From: an uncultured Eubacteriales bacterium
Lineage (GTDB): Bacteria; Bacillota_A; Clostridia; Peptostreptococcales; Anaerovoracaceae
Direction: 5' to 3'
Length of the DNA: 15,630 nucleotides
Assembly: GCA_902790885.1 (NCBI GenBank)
Contig: CADATR010000033.1
Span: 1 to 15,630, forward strand
A program made the position numbers and the translations under genes. Under the pieces are notes generated by a model. The model saw only the letters and a program-made list of their open reading frames with translations. It made no database searches and was not told the DNA's origin. Positions 1-6,432 of this stretch are shown here, one piece after another; positions within the stretch are counted from its first letter, which is position 1, and every line of letters begins with the position of its first letter.

Positions 1-44
1 CAGTCGTCAAACAGGTTTTCTCCAAAAATACTCGGTACTAACAT
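1..44 (-). CDS. Hsp20/alpha-crystallin small heat-shock protein, N-terminal fragment
   Basis: Only the first 14 codons are inside the window (MLVPSIFGENLFDD), and the gene runs off the left edge. This opening resembles the N-terminus of clostridial Hsp20 family chaperones, which bind unfolding proteins in the cytoplasm and prevent aggregation. The start at 44 is supported by an AAAGGAGG ribosome binding site about 7 bases upstream. The assignment rests mainly on context: the gene is downstream of a promoter overlapped by a perfect CIRCE operator, as expected for a heat-shock gene. The alpha-crystallin domain itself is not visible here, so the family call is probable rather than certain. Confidence 0.72.
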   Translation of the reverse strand, partial: MLVPSIFGENLFDD

Positions 45-142
45 AATGATACCTCCTTTACTCAATAACATTTTATGTTTCTGAGCAAGGGAAGGAGGGA
101 TTGGATCAGCTCTGATCTTCTCTGTTCCTTTGTTGTGATTAT

Positions 143-171
143 GTTATATCACTATTATTAGCACTCGTCAA
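143..171 (-). promoter_or_regulatory. Sigma-A type promoter of the heat-shock gene
   Basis: On the minus strand a -35 box TTGACG (166-171) and a -10 box TATAAC (143-148) are separated by exactly 17 bases. Transcription would begin near 136, giving a leader of roughly 90 bases before the hsp20 start at 44. The leader contains a short inverted repeat, GATCAG-CT-CTGATC (104-117). Confidence 0.75.
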
Positions 172-184
172 TAGAGAGTGCTAA
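158..184 (-). promoter_or_regulatory. CIRCE operator (HrcA binding site)
   Basis: TTAGCACTC (158-166), nine spacer bases, and GAGTGCTAA (176-184) form the perfect CIRCE inverted repeat recognised by the heat-shock repressor HrcA in Firmicutes. It overlaps the -35 box and most of the spacer of the promoter at 143-171, so bound HrcA would block polymerase. This predicts heat induction of the small heat-shock gene. HrcA itself is not in the window. Confidence 0.95.
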
Positions 185-772
185 TAATATCTGTGAACAT
201 TTTGTGTTTTCTGCTTTATCACATTTCGCAATACATCTTTACGCAAAACAGGAACTCTTTACTTCCGGATTCCGGGATCGGCATCAATACAATCTCTTCC
301 GGTTTATAGTATGAGGAGGATGCCATCAGCAATTGTACGAATCGCAGCATTTACTTGCTGTTTTCTATGTATAAGACTATCCATAATAGATAAGAGTTGT
401 TCTGAACTGTTAAATCGGTTCTGCTGGTACACCACCATAACCGTGGAGAAATATCCCACATCTGTTGGATGCTTTTTCATGAAAATGGCAGTTTTATCTC
501 GGAGGGTAGAAAAAAATAGATGGCGTCCCATTAGAAGATAGAAAAACGTGGGTGCGGTTCTGGAGTTTCATACCGTATTCGAAGTGCAGCCTGTACCCGT
601 TGAAAACACTGGATTTTGATTTCAGGGAAACAGAGCTTCACCTATGGAGATGTACCCCCAGTGCATCCCCCGAAATTTCTCCAATCTTGTGGGTTTGTGC
701 AGCGTTTTCCGGCGTTGTATGGCGGGAAGGCTAAATGCTGAATCCATTGAAATTTCATCGAAAGCCAGAATA
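185..772. other. Intergenic region without an intact gene
   Basis: Between the CIRCE element and the tRNA terminator I see no intact gene with a ribosome binding site on either strand. Short open stretches are broken in every frame. Apart from the possible decayed sequence on the minus strand (219-531) and a short palindrome CCGGATTCCGG at 265-275, nothing functional is evident. Confidence 0.6.
219..531 (-). pseudogene. Possible decayed coding stretch, unrecognised
   Basis: On the minus strand an open stretch from 531 (MGRHLFFSTLRDKTA...) runs to a stop at 304. A second, overlapping frame from ATG 326 (MASSSYYKPEEIVLM...) runs to a TGA at 219-221 and gives 35 residues. Both have protein-like composition, and joining them with one frameshift near 310-330 would give a continuous C-terminal region. 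Neither start has a convincing ribosome binding site. Further upstream the frame is broken again, with protein-like sequence in another frame near 532-620 ending at stops. I do not recognise a family. This could be a relic of a lost gene or simply noncoding sequence that happens to be open. Confidence 0.25.
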
Positions 773-803
773 GCAAAGGCCCCGGAAGTTGCCTTCCGGG
801 GCC
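770..803 (-). terminator. Rho-independent terminator after tRNA-Thr
   Basis: An 11-bp perfect stem GGCCCCGGAAG / CTTCCGGGGCC with a 4-base loop (778-803) is followed on the minus strand by TTTGCTATTCT. It starts 6 bases after the CCA end of the tRNA and should end its transcript. Confidence 0.88.
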
Positions 804-809
804 AATTCT

Positions 810-884
810 TGGAGCTGATGGAGGGAGTCGAACCCTCAACCTTCTCGTTACGAATGAGATGCTCTGCCATTAAGCTACATCAGC
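810..884 (-). tRNA. tRNA-Thr (anticodon CGT)
   Basis: The minus strand folds into a complete cloverleaf of 75 bases with an encoded CCA. The acceptor stem is GCTGATG/CATCAGC with T as discriminator base. The D arm is GCTT/GAGC, the anticodon loop TTCGTAA (anticodon CGT, reading the Thr codon ACG), and the T stem GAGGG/CCCTC with loop TTCGACT. The anticodon stem TCTCA/CGAGA has an A-C mismatch at the pair closing the loop (31-39), which is unusual but tolerated in some tRNAs. It has its own promoter (903-931) and terminator (770-803), so it is a single-gene unit. Confidence 0.95.
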
Positions 885-902
885 ATATTTGCGACTCCAC
901 CG

Positions 903-931
903 AGTATAACAGAGCCGCAGGCTTTTTTCAA
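903..931 (-). promoter_or_regulatory. Promoter of tRNA-Thr
   Basis: On the minus strand TTGAAA (926-931), 17 bases, and TATACT (903-908) form a near-consensus sigma-A promoter. The -10 box is 18 bases upstream of the tRNA 5' end, which fits a very short precursor leader. Confidence 0.82.
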
Positions 932-984
932 TCAATAAATTGGCTGGCCGGTCAAAGAGCTAGTCTGCCTGTTCCTGTATCGTT

Positions 985-1140
985 TTATTTGTCGGAGTCT
1001 TCGAGTTTCGGGGCCCCCTCTGAGACTGTCTGAACGAGTTTCGTCACCAGAAGAGCAACGTTAAGGAAAGCAATGACTACTGTCAGTCCGGTCGAAGCCT
1101 CAGCCGCCTTCTTCATGATTTTGCTGGTATTGATCTTCAT
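985..1140 (-). CDS. Small single-pass membrane protein, 51 aa, unknown function
   Basis: ATG at 1140 opens a 51-codon frame ending in TAA at 985-987. An AGGAGG ribosome binding site ends 6 bases before this ATG. Another in-frame ATG two codons earlier abuts the binding site and is less likely. The product starts MKINTSKIMKKAAEAS with a basic N-terminus, has a hydrophobic segment at about residues 18-36 (GLTVVIAFLNVALLVTKLV) and ends in a short polar tail rich in Glu, Asp and Lys. It would therefore cross the membrane once. It lies 26 bases downstream of the DUF1846 gene on the same strand and is probably the last gene of that operon. I recognise no family. Strong binding site, sensible composition and operon position argue that it is real. 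Confidence 0.7.
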   Translation of the reverse strand: MKINTSKIMKKAAEASTGLTVVIAFLNVALLVTKLVQTVSEGAPKLEDSDK

Positions 1141-1166
1141 GTCCATCCTCCTGCTTTTCAGAAATC

Positions 1167-2678
1167 CTACAGAGAATAAAGGTTGTTGTTTGAAAACTCC
1201 GGATTCGAAGTTATGTCTATGCCGAGAGCCTTTACAGCGCGCTCGTCCTTATCCGAAAGGATCGCGGTGCAGTGAGCCACACATCCGTTCAGGTTAGGGA
1301 TCTCCTTGAGCGCGAGCTCGGCAAACGGGTTGGTCAGCTTGGTGAGCGTGAGAGCCATGATTATCTCTTCGAGATTGAGGCTCGTCTTATCGTGCAGTAT
1401 GCCCGACTTGGTGCTCGACATGCTTTCGAAGATAGTCGGGGATATGATGAGCATGTCGTCCTGTATGCCCGCGAGCTTCTTGATAGCGTTGAGCACCATG
1501 GCCGCGGTCGCCACCATTCTGCGCGACGATCTTCCGGTAACGATGCTGCCGTCAGGGAGCTGCATGGCGGATACTACTACGTTCTCGTATCTCTGAGGGT
1601 TCTGCGCCCTCTTGATCTCAGCGTATTCCTCAGCAGCCGCGACAGCCGGCCTGTCGTATCTGGACGCTCCCACTTCTTCCATAAGCAGCTTGCATCTTTC
1701 GAGTGTTGAGGCATCTATGGTGCCCTTTCTGTAGGAGCACTCCGCGATCAGATATCTGCGGATGATCTCCTGGACCGCAGCCTCCCTGCATGCCTCATCA
1801 TCGGTGATGGCGAAGCCGCATCTGTTGACACCCATATCTGTAGGCGACTTGTAGCCTTCATCCGAGCCGGTGATCGCGTGCAGTATCCTCCTCAGCACAG
1901 GGAAGGCATCAACATCGCGGTTGTAGTTGACGGCTGTCTCCCCGTAAGCCTCGAGATGGAACGGATCGATCATGTTGAAGTCCTTGAGGTCTGCTGTCGC
2001 CGCTTCGTAGGCGATGTTCACAGGATGCTTGAGCGGCAGGTTCCAGATCGGGAAGGTCTCGAACTTGGCGTATCTGGCCTTGCGTCCCCTCTTGTACTCA
2101 TGGTAGACCTGCGAAAGCGATGTCGCGAGCTTGCCGGAGCCTCCGCCCGGACCGGTCACGACTATCAGCGGTTTCGAAACTTCTATGTATGGATTTGCTC
2201 CGTATCCGCTCTCCGACACGATGGTGTCCACGTCAGTCGGATAACCCTTTGTGAACATGTGCTTGTAGGTGCGGATGCCTCTTCTCTCGAGCTTTGCCAT
2301 GAACTGGTTGACCGAAGGAGCGTCTTCGTATCTGGTCACGACAACAGAGTTGACCGAAAGATCATAGCTTCTGAACTCATCAATGAGTCTCATGACTTCA
2401 AGATCGTAGGTGATGCCGAAGTCCTGGCGGGTCTTGCTCTTGACGATATCCCCCGCGTAGATGCAGATAATTATCTCGGCCTGATCGCCCATCCTCTGCA
2501 GGAGCTTGATCTTGGCGTTTTCGTCAAATCCCGGGAGTACCCTCATTGCGTGCTTGTCTCCGACGAGCTTGCCCCCGAATTCGAGGTAAAGCCTGCCCTC
2601 GCCGCTCTGTATCCTCTCAATGATGTATTTTGACTGTTGTTCGATGTACTGCTCTGCGCTGAACCCTTCTTTTCTCAT
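1167..2678 (-). CDS. DUF1846 (UPF0371) family protein
   Basis: The 503-residue product matches the DUF1846 family by overall sequence character and full length, including the N-terminal GFSAEQYIEQQSKYI block. A glycine-rich P-loop-like motif GPGGGSGK lies at residues 176-183, followed by LATSLSQVYHEYKRG. The family is conserved in Firmicutes and some other anaerobes; structures exist, but a biochemical role is not established to my knowledge. The P-loop-like motif suggests nucleotide or phosphate binding (inference). There is no signal peptide or membrane segment, so it should be cytoplasmic. The gene starts 15 bases after the DUF1934 gene, with a GAGGTAGAC site before ATG, and is followed 26 bases later by a small membrane protein gene, so the three are likely cotranscribed. 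Confidence 0.9.
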   Translation of the reverse strand: MRKEGFSAEQYIEQQSKYIIERIQSGEGRLYLEFGGKLVGDKHAMRVLPGFDENAKIKLLQRMGDQAEIIICIYAGDIVKSKTRQDFGITYDLEVMRLIDEFRSYDLSVNSVVVTRYEDAPSVNQFMAKLERRGIRTYKHMFTKGYPTDVDTIVSESGYGANPYIEVSKPLIVVTGPGGGSGKLATSLSQVYHEYKRGRKARYAKFETFPIWNLPLKHPVNIAYEAATADLKDFNMIDPFHLEAYGETAVNYNRDVDAFPVLRRILHAITGSDEGYKSPTDMGVNRCGFAITDDEACREAAVQEIIRRYLIAECSYRKGTIDASTLERCKLLMEEVGASRYDRPAVAAAEEYAEIKRAQNPQRYENVVVSAMQLPDGSIVTGRSSRRMVATAAMVLNAIKKLAGIQDDMLIISPTIFESMSSTKSGILHDKTSLNLEEIIMALTLTKLTNPFAELALKEIPNLNGCVAHCTAILSDKDERAVKALGIDITSNPEFSNNNLYSL

Positions 2679-2693
2679 GTCTACCTCTTCTTT

Positions 2694-3170
2694 TTATGAA
2701 GGCTTTACTTCTATCTCGAGTATGTTACGCCTCGAGAAAAACCTGTCGAATCTGATTTTATAATCTACGGAGATAGTGCCGTACCCCTCTTCATCGAGAT
2801 CGTCCTCGAGCTTGTTGGTGTAGACCTCAAGATTTACCGACGACATCATCGGGATCTGGTATCTCGTGATGTTGAGTATGCCCGGCGTAAGCGTCATATC
2901 CATGCCCTCGTCATCCTCATCCCTGACGTATTTGCGTATGCGGAAGGAGCCGTCCTCGAGCTTGAAGAGCGTGCGAACGTCTTCAGCGCCGTCCGCTTCA
3001 GTCCCCTCATAAGTGATGTACGTCGCGTTGTTGCGCGAGTACACCGTGCCCTCGGTCAGTATCTCCATGGAATCCTCCAGCTCGAGCTCGCGCCTGAAAG
3101 CCTCGCCGCTCGGCTTGAGGTTCTCAATATATTGCTGACTTGTGATTTTAAGATTGACGCTTTTTTTCAT
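2694..3170 (-). CDS. DUF1934 (YwiB-like) family protein
   Basis: This 158-residue protein has the layout of the DUF1934/YwiB family: a small calycin-like beta-barrel with an N-terminal strand (VNLKITSQQY), a central TEGTVYSRNNATYITYEG strand pair, and a C-terminal YKIRFDRFFSRRNILEIEV strand. Family members are cytoplasmic and of unknown function. The start at 3170 is preceded in frame by a TAA nine codons' distance or less upstream and has no Shine-Dalgarno sequence. A TATAAA box ends only 11 bases upstream, suggesting a very short leader. The stop is 15 bases before the DUF1846 gene, with which it probably forms an operon. The family call is good; the role is unknown. Confidence 0.85.
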   Translation of the reverse strand: MKKSVNLKITSQQYIENLKPSGEAFRRELELEDSMEILTEGTVYSRNNATYITYEGTEADGAEDVRTLFKLEDGSFRIRKYVRDEDDEGMDMTLTPGILNITRYQIPMMSSVNLEVYTNKLEDDLDEEGYGTISVDYKIRFDRFFSRRNILEIEVKPS

Positions 3171-3181
3171 AACAAAAATAT

Positions 3182-3209
3182 TTTATAACATTTGACATTA
3201 CTGACACAA
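3182..3209 (-). promoter_or_regulatory. Promoter of the DUF1934-DUF1846 operon (short-leader)
   Basis: Minus-strand TTGTGT (3204-3209), 16 bases, TATAAA (3182-3187). The -10 box ends 11 bases before the ATG at 3170, so the predicted leader is only about 4-5 bases. The -35 match is moderate; the -10 match is good. Confidence 0.5.
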
Positions 3210-3269
3210 TAACGACATATTTGAAATCTTTAATAATTCTTGTACAATTACTCTTGCATATGGATTTAT

Positions 3270-3299
3270 TTAAGCTTAATTTTAGTTTTGGACTATAAT
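3270..3299 (+). promoter_or_regulatory. Promoter of htrA
   Basis: A consensus -10 box TATAAT lies at 3294-3299. The best -35 match is weak (TTAAGC at 3270-3275, 18 bases away), so an activator or alternative regulation is possible. The start codon is about 30-50 bases downstream. Confidence 0.55.
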
Positions 3300-3330
3300 A
3301 TATAGATGGAAAGGAAGCGGCTATATATTT

Positions 3331-4632
3331 ATGCCGCAAAGGTATGGAAGAATGGACGATCAAGAGAAAAATGTAGTAAGTTTTGAAAATCCGGTCGAAG
3401 AGCCGGAACCTATACGGATGGTCGAAATAGAATATCCAAAGACGGTCATCGATGAGCCTGCTCACGCTGCTTCGCCGGTGCCGTCTCACAGCAAGCCGAA
3501 AGAGAAGAAGTATGTGACCAAAGGCGCTCTCGTCGTCTGCATGATCCTGACGATGATCCTCAGCTCTCTTCTCGGTGCGTTTATATCCGGGGCGTATTTT
3601 TCGAAGACGGGATCCAACGGAAGAACGGCCAGAAATGATTCCGAGCTTTCATCGCTCGATCTCGGCGATGCTACAGGAAGCGAACTCACTGTTTCGCAGA
3701 TTGTAGATAAGAACGCTGATGCGGTAGTCGAGATCCTGATGTCGGGCACACAGCAGAACATGTGGGGCCAGCTCCAGCTTGTGCAGGGTGCGGGCTCGGG
3801 CGTCATCATAAAGGAAGACGGCTATATCGCCACAAACTATCATGTTATCCAGGGCGCCAACAAAGTGGAAGTCACCCTGCATAACGGGGAATCTTACACT
3901 GCATCAATAGTAGGAAGCGATCCTGCAAATGATATCGCGGTGATCAAGATCGATGCCAAGGGGCTCACCACGGCAACAGTCGGCGACAGCAGCACTGTTG
4001 AGGTAGGCGATCTGGCGGTAGCTATCGGCAACCCTCTCGGGCAGCTAGGCGGCACCGCTACCACCGGAATAATCAGCGCGCTCGACAGAACGCTCGATGT
4101 TGAGGGCACCTCCCTGACACTCATGCAGACGGATGCGGCCATCAACGGCGGCAACTCCGGAGGCGGCCTCTTCAACAGCAAGGGCGAACTTATCGGAATC
4201 GTTGAGTCGAAGGCATCTGCGGTCGGAGTCGAAGGCCTCGCGTTCGCGCTGCCTATCAACAACGTCGCACCTATCATCAACGACTTTATCGAGAACGGCG
4301 GCAATGTGAAGGCTGCGGATGCTACTCCGGCTGTCGGCGTTGTCATCAGCGATGTTTCGGAAGAGAACGCTCAGTACTACGGACTTGAGTCCGCGGGAGT
4401 ATACATCGCTCAGGTCACGGGCGAAAACGCCATGAAGGCGGGATTCCAGCCTGAGGACCGCATAGTATCCTTCAACGGCACCAAGATCACAAACAGCAAC
4501 GAATTCATAACTCTCGTAAGGAAGTGCAAGGTAGGAGATACCGTAACGATAGTTGTCAGCAGAAAGGGACAGCAGATAGAGATAAAGACCGAGCTCGAAG
4601 AGCTGCAGCAACAGCAGCCTCAACAGCCATAA
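3331..4632 (+). CDS. htrA: HtrA/DegP-like membrane-anchored serine protease
   Basis: This 433-residue protein has the order typical of Gram-positive HtrA proteases. A charged cytoplasmic N-terminal tail (1-60) is followed by one membrane anchor (about 64-90), a trypsin-like domain (about 120-325) and one C-terminal PDZ domain (about 335-420). The catalytic triad is visible: His171 in TNYHVIQG, Asp201 in DPANDIAVIKI and Ser276 in GGNSGGG. It should degrade or refold misfolded proteins at the outer face of the membrane. The tail after the PDZ is Gln/Pro rich. Two starts are possible: ATG 3331 or the in-frame ATG 3352 (MDDQEKNVVSF), which has AAAGG nine bases upstream; the first is reported. The gene is monocistronic and ends at a strong terminator. 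Confidence 0.95.
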   Translation: MPQRYGRMDDQEKNVVSFENPVEEPEPIRMVEIEYPKTVIDEPAHAASPVPSHSKPKEKKYVTKGALVVCMILTMILSSLLGAFISGAYFSKTGSNGRTARNDSELSSLDLGDATGSELTVSQIVDKNADAVVEILMSGTQQNMWGQLQLVQGAGSGVIIKEDGYIATNYHVIQGANKVEVTLHNGESYTASIVGSDPANDIAVIKIDAKGLTTATVGDSSTVEVGDLAVAIGNPLGQLGGTATTGIISALDRTLDVEGTSLTLMQTDAAINGGNSGGGLFNSKGELIGIVESKASAVGVEGLAFALPINNVAPIINDFIENGGNVKAADATPAVGVVISDVSEENAQYYGLESAGVYIAQVTGENAMKAGFQPEDRIVSFNGTKITNSNEFITLVRKCKVGDTVTIVVSRKGQQIEIKTELEELQQQQPQQP

Positions 4633-4665
4633 GCTCATAAGCCTGACAGACAAAGGCAATAAAAC

Positions 4666-4697
4666 AGCCCTGCGCAGATGCGCAGGGCTTTGTATTT
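4666..4697. terminator. Bidirectional rho-independent terminator between htrA and gntR
   Basis: A perfect 10-bp stem AGCCCTGCGC / GCGCAGGGCT with loop AGAT (4666-4689) is followed on the plus strand by TTGTATTTG. On the minus strand it is followed by GTTTTATT. It can terminate both converging transcripts. A 12-bp palindrome TTTGATATCAAA follows at 4695-4706. Confidence 0.88.
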
Positions 4698-4729
4698 GAT
4701 ATCAAAGGAACGGTTTCAATGAAGTGATC

Positions 4730-5416
4730 CTATTCGAATTCGCTCATGGCCTCCATTTTTTTGCCAAGCGCGAATACGAATTCCTTGAGCGCTTTCACAT
4801 GCGCGTCGGCCTCGTATCTGGCGTCAGCGTCGCGGCCCGAATTGATGGCCTCCATGATGCGGTTGTGCTGCTCTGCCGTCGACTCGTAGAGCGAAAAATC
4901 ATCATAATACAGGTATCTGAATCTCAGCGAGAGCTCCTGTACGTAGTTGACCAGCTCGCTCAGAGTTTCGTTGCCGGTGCACTTTACGATCAGGTTGTGG
5001 AACTTCTCATCGAGCTCGATGATCTGCTCCTTGTCATCAGCCCTCTCTATCGCTTCCTCATACTCGGCTGCGATCTCCCTGAGCTGGGCTTTTTCCTCGT
5101 CATTGATCCTCTGCGCGGCAAGCTTTGCGACAAAGCCTTCCATGTCCTCTCTTACCTCAAAAACATCGAGCATGTCCTTGATGGAGATGTTCGCCACATA
5201 GGCTCCGCGCCTTGGCTCTACCTTTACAAGTCCGTCATCGGAAAGCCTCTTGATGGCCTCTCTGATAGGCGTACGGCTCACGTTCATCTTTTCTGACAGG
5301 TCGATCTCCATCAGTCTTGTCTGTGACACGATCTCGCCTGTAAGGATCTTATGCTTTAACTCCAGATATACCAGATCTTTTAACGGCTTCTGAACTTTAA
5401 GTTGGATATCAGTCAT
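4730..5416 (-). CDS. GntR family transcriptional regulator, FadR/FCD type
   Basis: The 228-residue product has an N-terminal winged helix (about 10-75) with the characteristic SRTPIREAIKRLSDDGLV recognition region and PRRGAYVA wing. This is followed by an all-helical FCD ligand domain (about 80-220). Metal-binding residues of the FCD fold are present: Asp136 and His140 (ELDEKFH), His184 and His206. Such regulators bind operators as dimers and respond to small organic acids, sugar acids or amino-acid-derived ligands; the ligand here is unknown. The start at 5416 is chosen because GGGGGAAG lies just upstream. A longer frame to 5455 would overlap ispE and lacks a site. It follows ispE by 14 bases, so it is probably cotranscribed with it. 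Confidence 0.9.
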   Translation of the reverse strand: MTDIQLKVQKPLKDLVYLELKHKILTGEIVSQTRLMEIDLSEKMNVSRTPIREAIKRLSDDGLVKVEPRRGAYVANISIKDMLDVFEVREDMEGFVAKLAAQRINDEEKAQLREIAAEYEEAIERADDKEQIIELDEKFHNLIVKCTGNETLSELVNYVQELSLRFRYLYYDDFSLYESTAEQHNRIMEAINSGRDADARYEADAHVKALKEFVFALGKKMEAMSEFE

Positions 5417-5430
5417 ATCTTCCCCCTGAT

Positions 5431-6381
5431 TTATAAGCCTGTATCGGTCAGCCATGCCCTTATGGAAGCATCGGTCGTGACCATTTCGGCAAGTGCGGCA
5501 ATTCCTTTGCCGGCTTTTGTGATGTCTTTGTAGTAAGCGACCATTGTAGGTCCGCTTCCGCTCATCAGCACCTCGTCAGCATCGAGTCTCTCGACCATGA
5601 ACCTCTTGAGGGTCGCTGCCTTTGGGTCTGCCTTAAGCGTGTATTTTTCCATATCATTGACGAAGAGTTTGCCTGCTGTCTGATCGTCAGTATAACCTAT
5701 CTCGTCAAACGCCTTGTAGGCTGCCTTTGTAAGGACTGCTGTGCCCGGATTTGCCATGACTACATAGCGCGGGATGCATTGCGCTGCCTCTACCAGATCG
5801 CCTATGCCCCCGGTCCACGCCGCGTCGCTGGCCTCCTCGAGCCCTTCGAGCCCTTCGAGAACATCGCGGTTGCGGTACGCGTTCATGAATGTTGAGAAAG
5901 GCACATCGGCTCCGAAGGTGCCGCCTATGTCCATAAGCTGCCTCAGAGTGAACGGTCTGCCAGTCATCTCGTTGAGACCCAGCAGGCATGCTGCCGCGTT
6001 CGCGCTGCCCCCTCCGATACCGGCTGAGACCGGAAGGTCTTTGCGGATATCTATGAGGAGCGTGTCAGTAAGGCTGCGCTTTACGGCCTTTTCATCAAGA
6101 GCCGCGTCAGTAAAAACCTTGACCGCTCTGAACGCAAGATTGTCCATGTCAGTCGGGATTGTTTTTGCGTCCGTACATAAATATACATCAATGCCATTTA
6201 CAGTGCAATGAGGCAGTTTGTATTTTGTTGCTTTTTCAGTACACTTTTCTATGCTCAGCACATCATGAAGACCCAGACCCTGCATGAAGGAGACTATGTC
6301 ATGATAGCCGTCTGGTCTCTTGCCTGTTATCTCGAGTGACAGATTTATCTTTGCATGAGCGTTAAGTGTTATCTTGTCCAT
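5431..6381 (-). CDS. ispE: 4-diphosphocytidyl-2-C-methyl-D-erythritol kinase
   Basis: IspE phosphorylates the 2-hydroxyl of CDP-methylerythritol in the non-mevalonate isoprenoid pathway. The 316-residue product shows the GHMP kinase pattern: HAKINLSLEITGKRPDGYH at the N-terminus (catalytic Lys11 region), glycine-rich ATP loop PVSAGIGGGSANAA (117-130), GADVPF (158-162) and the C-terminal MSGSGPTMVAYY loop. It is somewhat longer than usual (about 280-290). Extra residues include an acidic LEGLEGLEEAS stretch (175-185) encoded by a 9-base tandem repeat. ATG 6381 is preferred over TTG 6387 because it gives the normal N-terminus, yet no Shine-Dalgarno sequence is free. A terminator hairpin ends 12 bases upstream. 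gntR follows 14 bases downstream. Confidence 0.93.
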   Translation of the reverse strand: MDKITLNAHAKINLSLEITGKRPDGYHDIVSFMQGLGLHDVLSIEKCTEKATKYKLPHCTVNGIDVYLCTDAKTIPTDMDNLAFRAVKVFTDAALDEKAVKRSLTDTLLIDIRKDLPVSAGIGGGSANAAACLLGLNEMTGRPFTLRQLMDIGGTFGADVPFSTFMNAYRNRDVLEGLEGLEEASDAAWTGGIGDLVEAAQCIPRYVVMANPGTAVLTKAAYKAFDEIGYTDDQTAGKLFVNDMEKYTLKADPKAATLKRFMVERLDADEVLMSGSGPTMVAYYKDITKAGKGIAALAEMVTTDASIRAWLTDTGL

Positions 6382-6387
6382 GGTCAA

Positions 6388-6415
6388 TGAAAACAGGGGA
6401 GATTCTGCTCCCCTG
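6388..6415 (-). terminator. Terminator-like hairpin directly before ispE
   Basis: CAGGGGAG / CTCCCCTG (6394-6401 and 6408-6415), an 8-bp perfect stem with a 6-base loop, is followed on the minus strand by TTTTCATT. It lies 17 bases after the stop of the Ig-like gene and only 12 bases before ispE. The only purine-rich GGGGAG near ispE is locked inside the stem, so the hairpin may also limit translation. Confidence 0.65.
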
Positions 6416-6432
6416 AATGATTCCTTTAACTA

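Noticed and set aside
622..1033. Open frames across the tRNA region on both strands
   Set aside because: They run through the tRNA gene and its terminator stem and have no binding sites or family resemblance.
1272..2633. Long plus-strand open frames opposite the DUF1846 gene
   Set aside because: They are antisense shadows of a full-length conserved protein, have no ribosome binding sites and do not resemble any family.
4695..4706. Palindrome TTTGATATCAAA as an operator
   Set aside because: It lies after the htrA terminator between two converging genes, away from any promoter, so it is probably chance.
5417..5455. Upstream extension of the GntR regulator to 5455
   Set aside because: It would overlap ispE, while GGGGGAAG just before ATG 5416 gives a normal GntR N-terminus.
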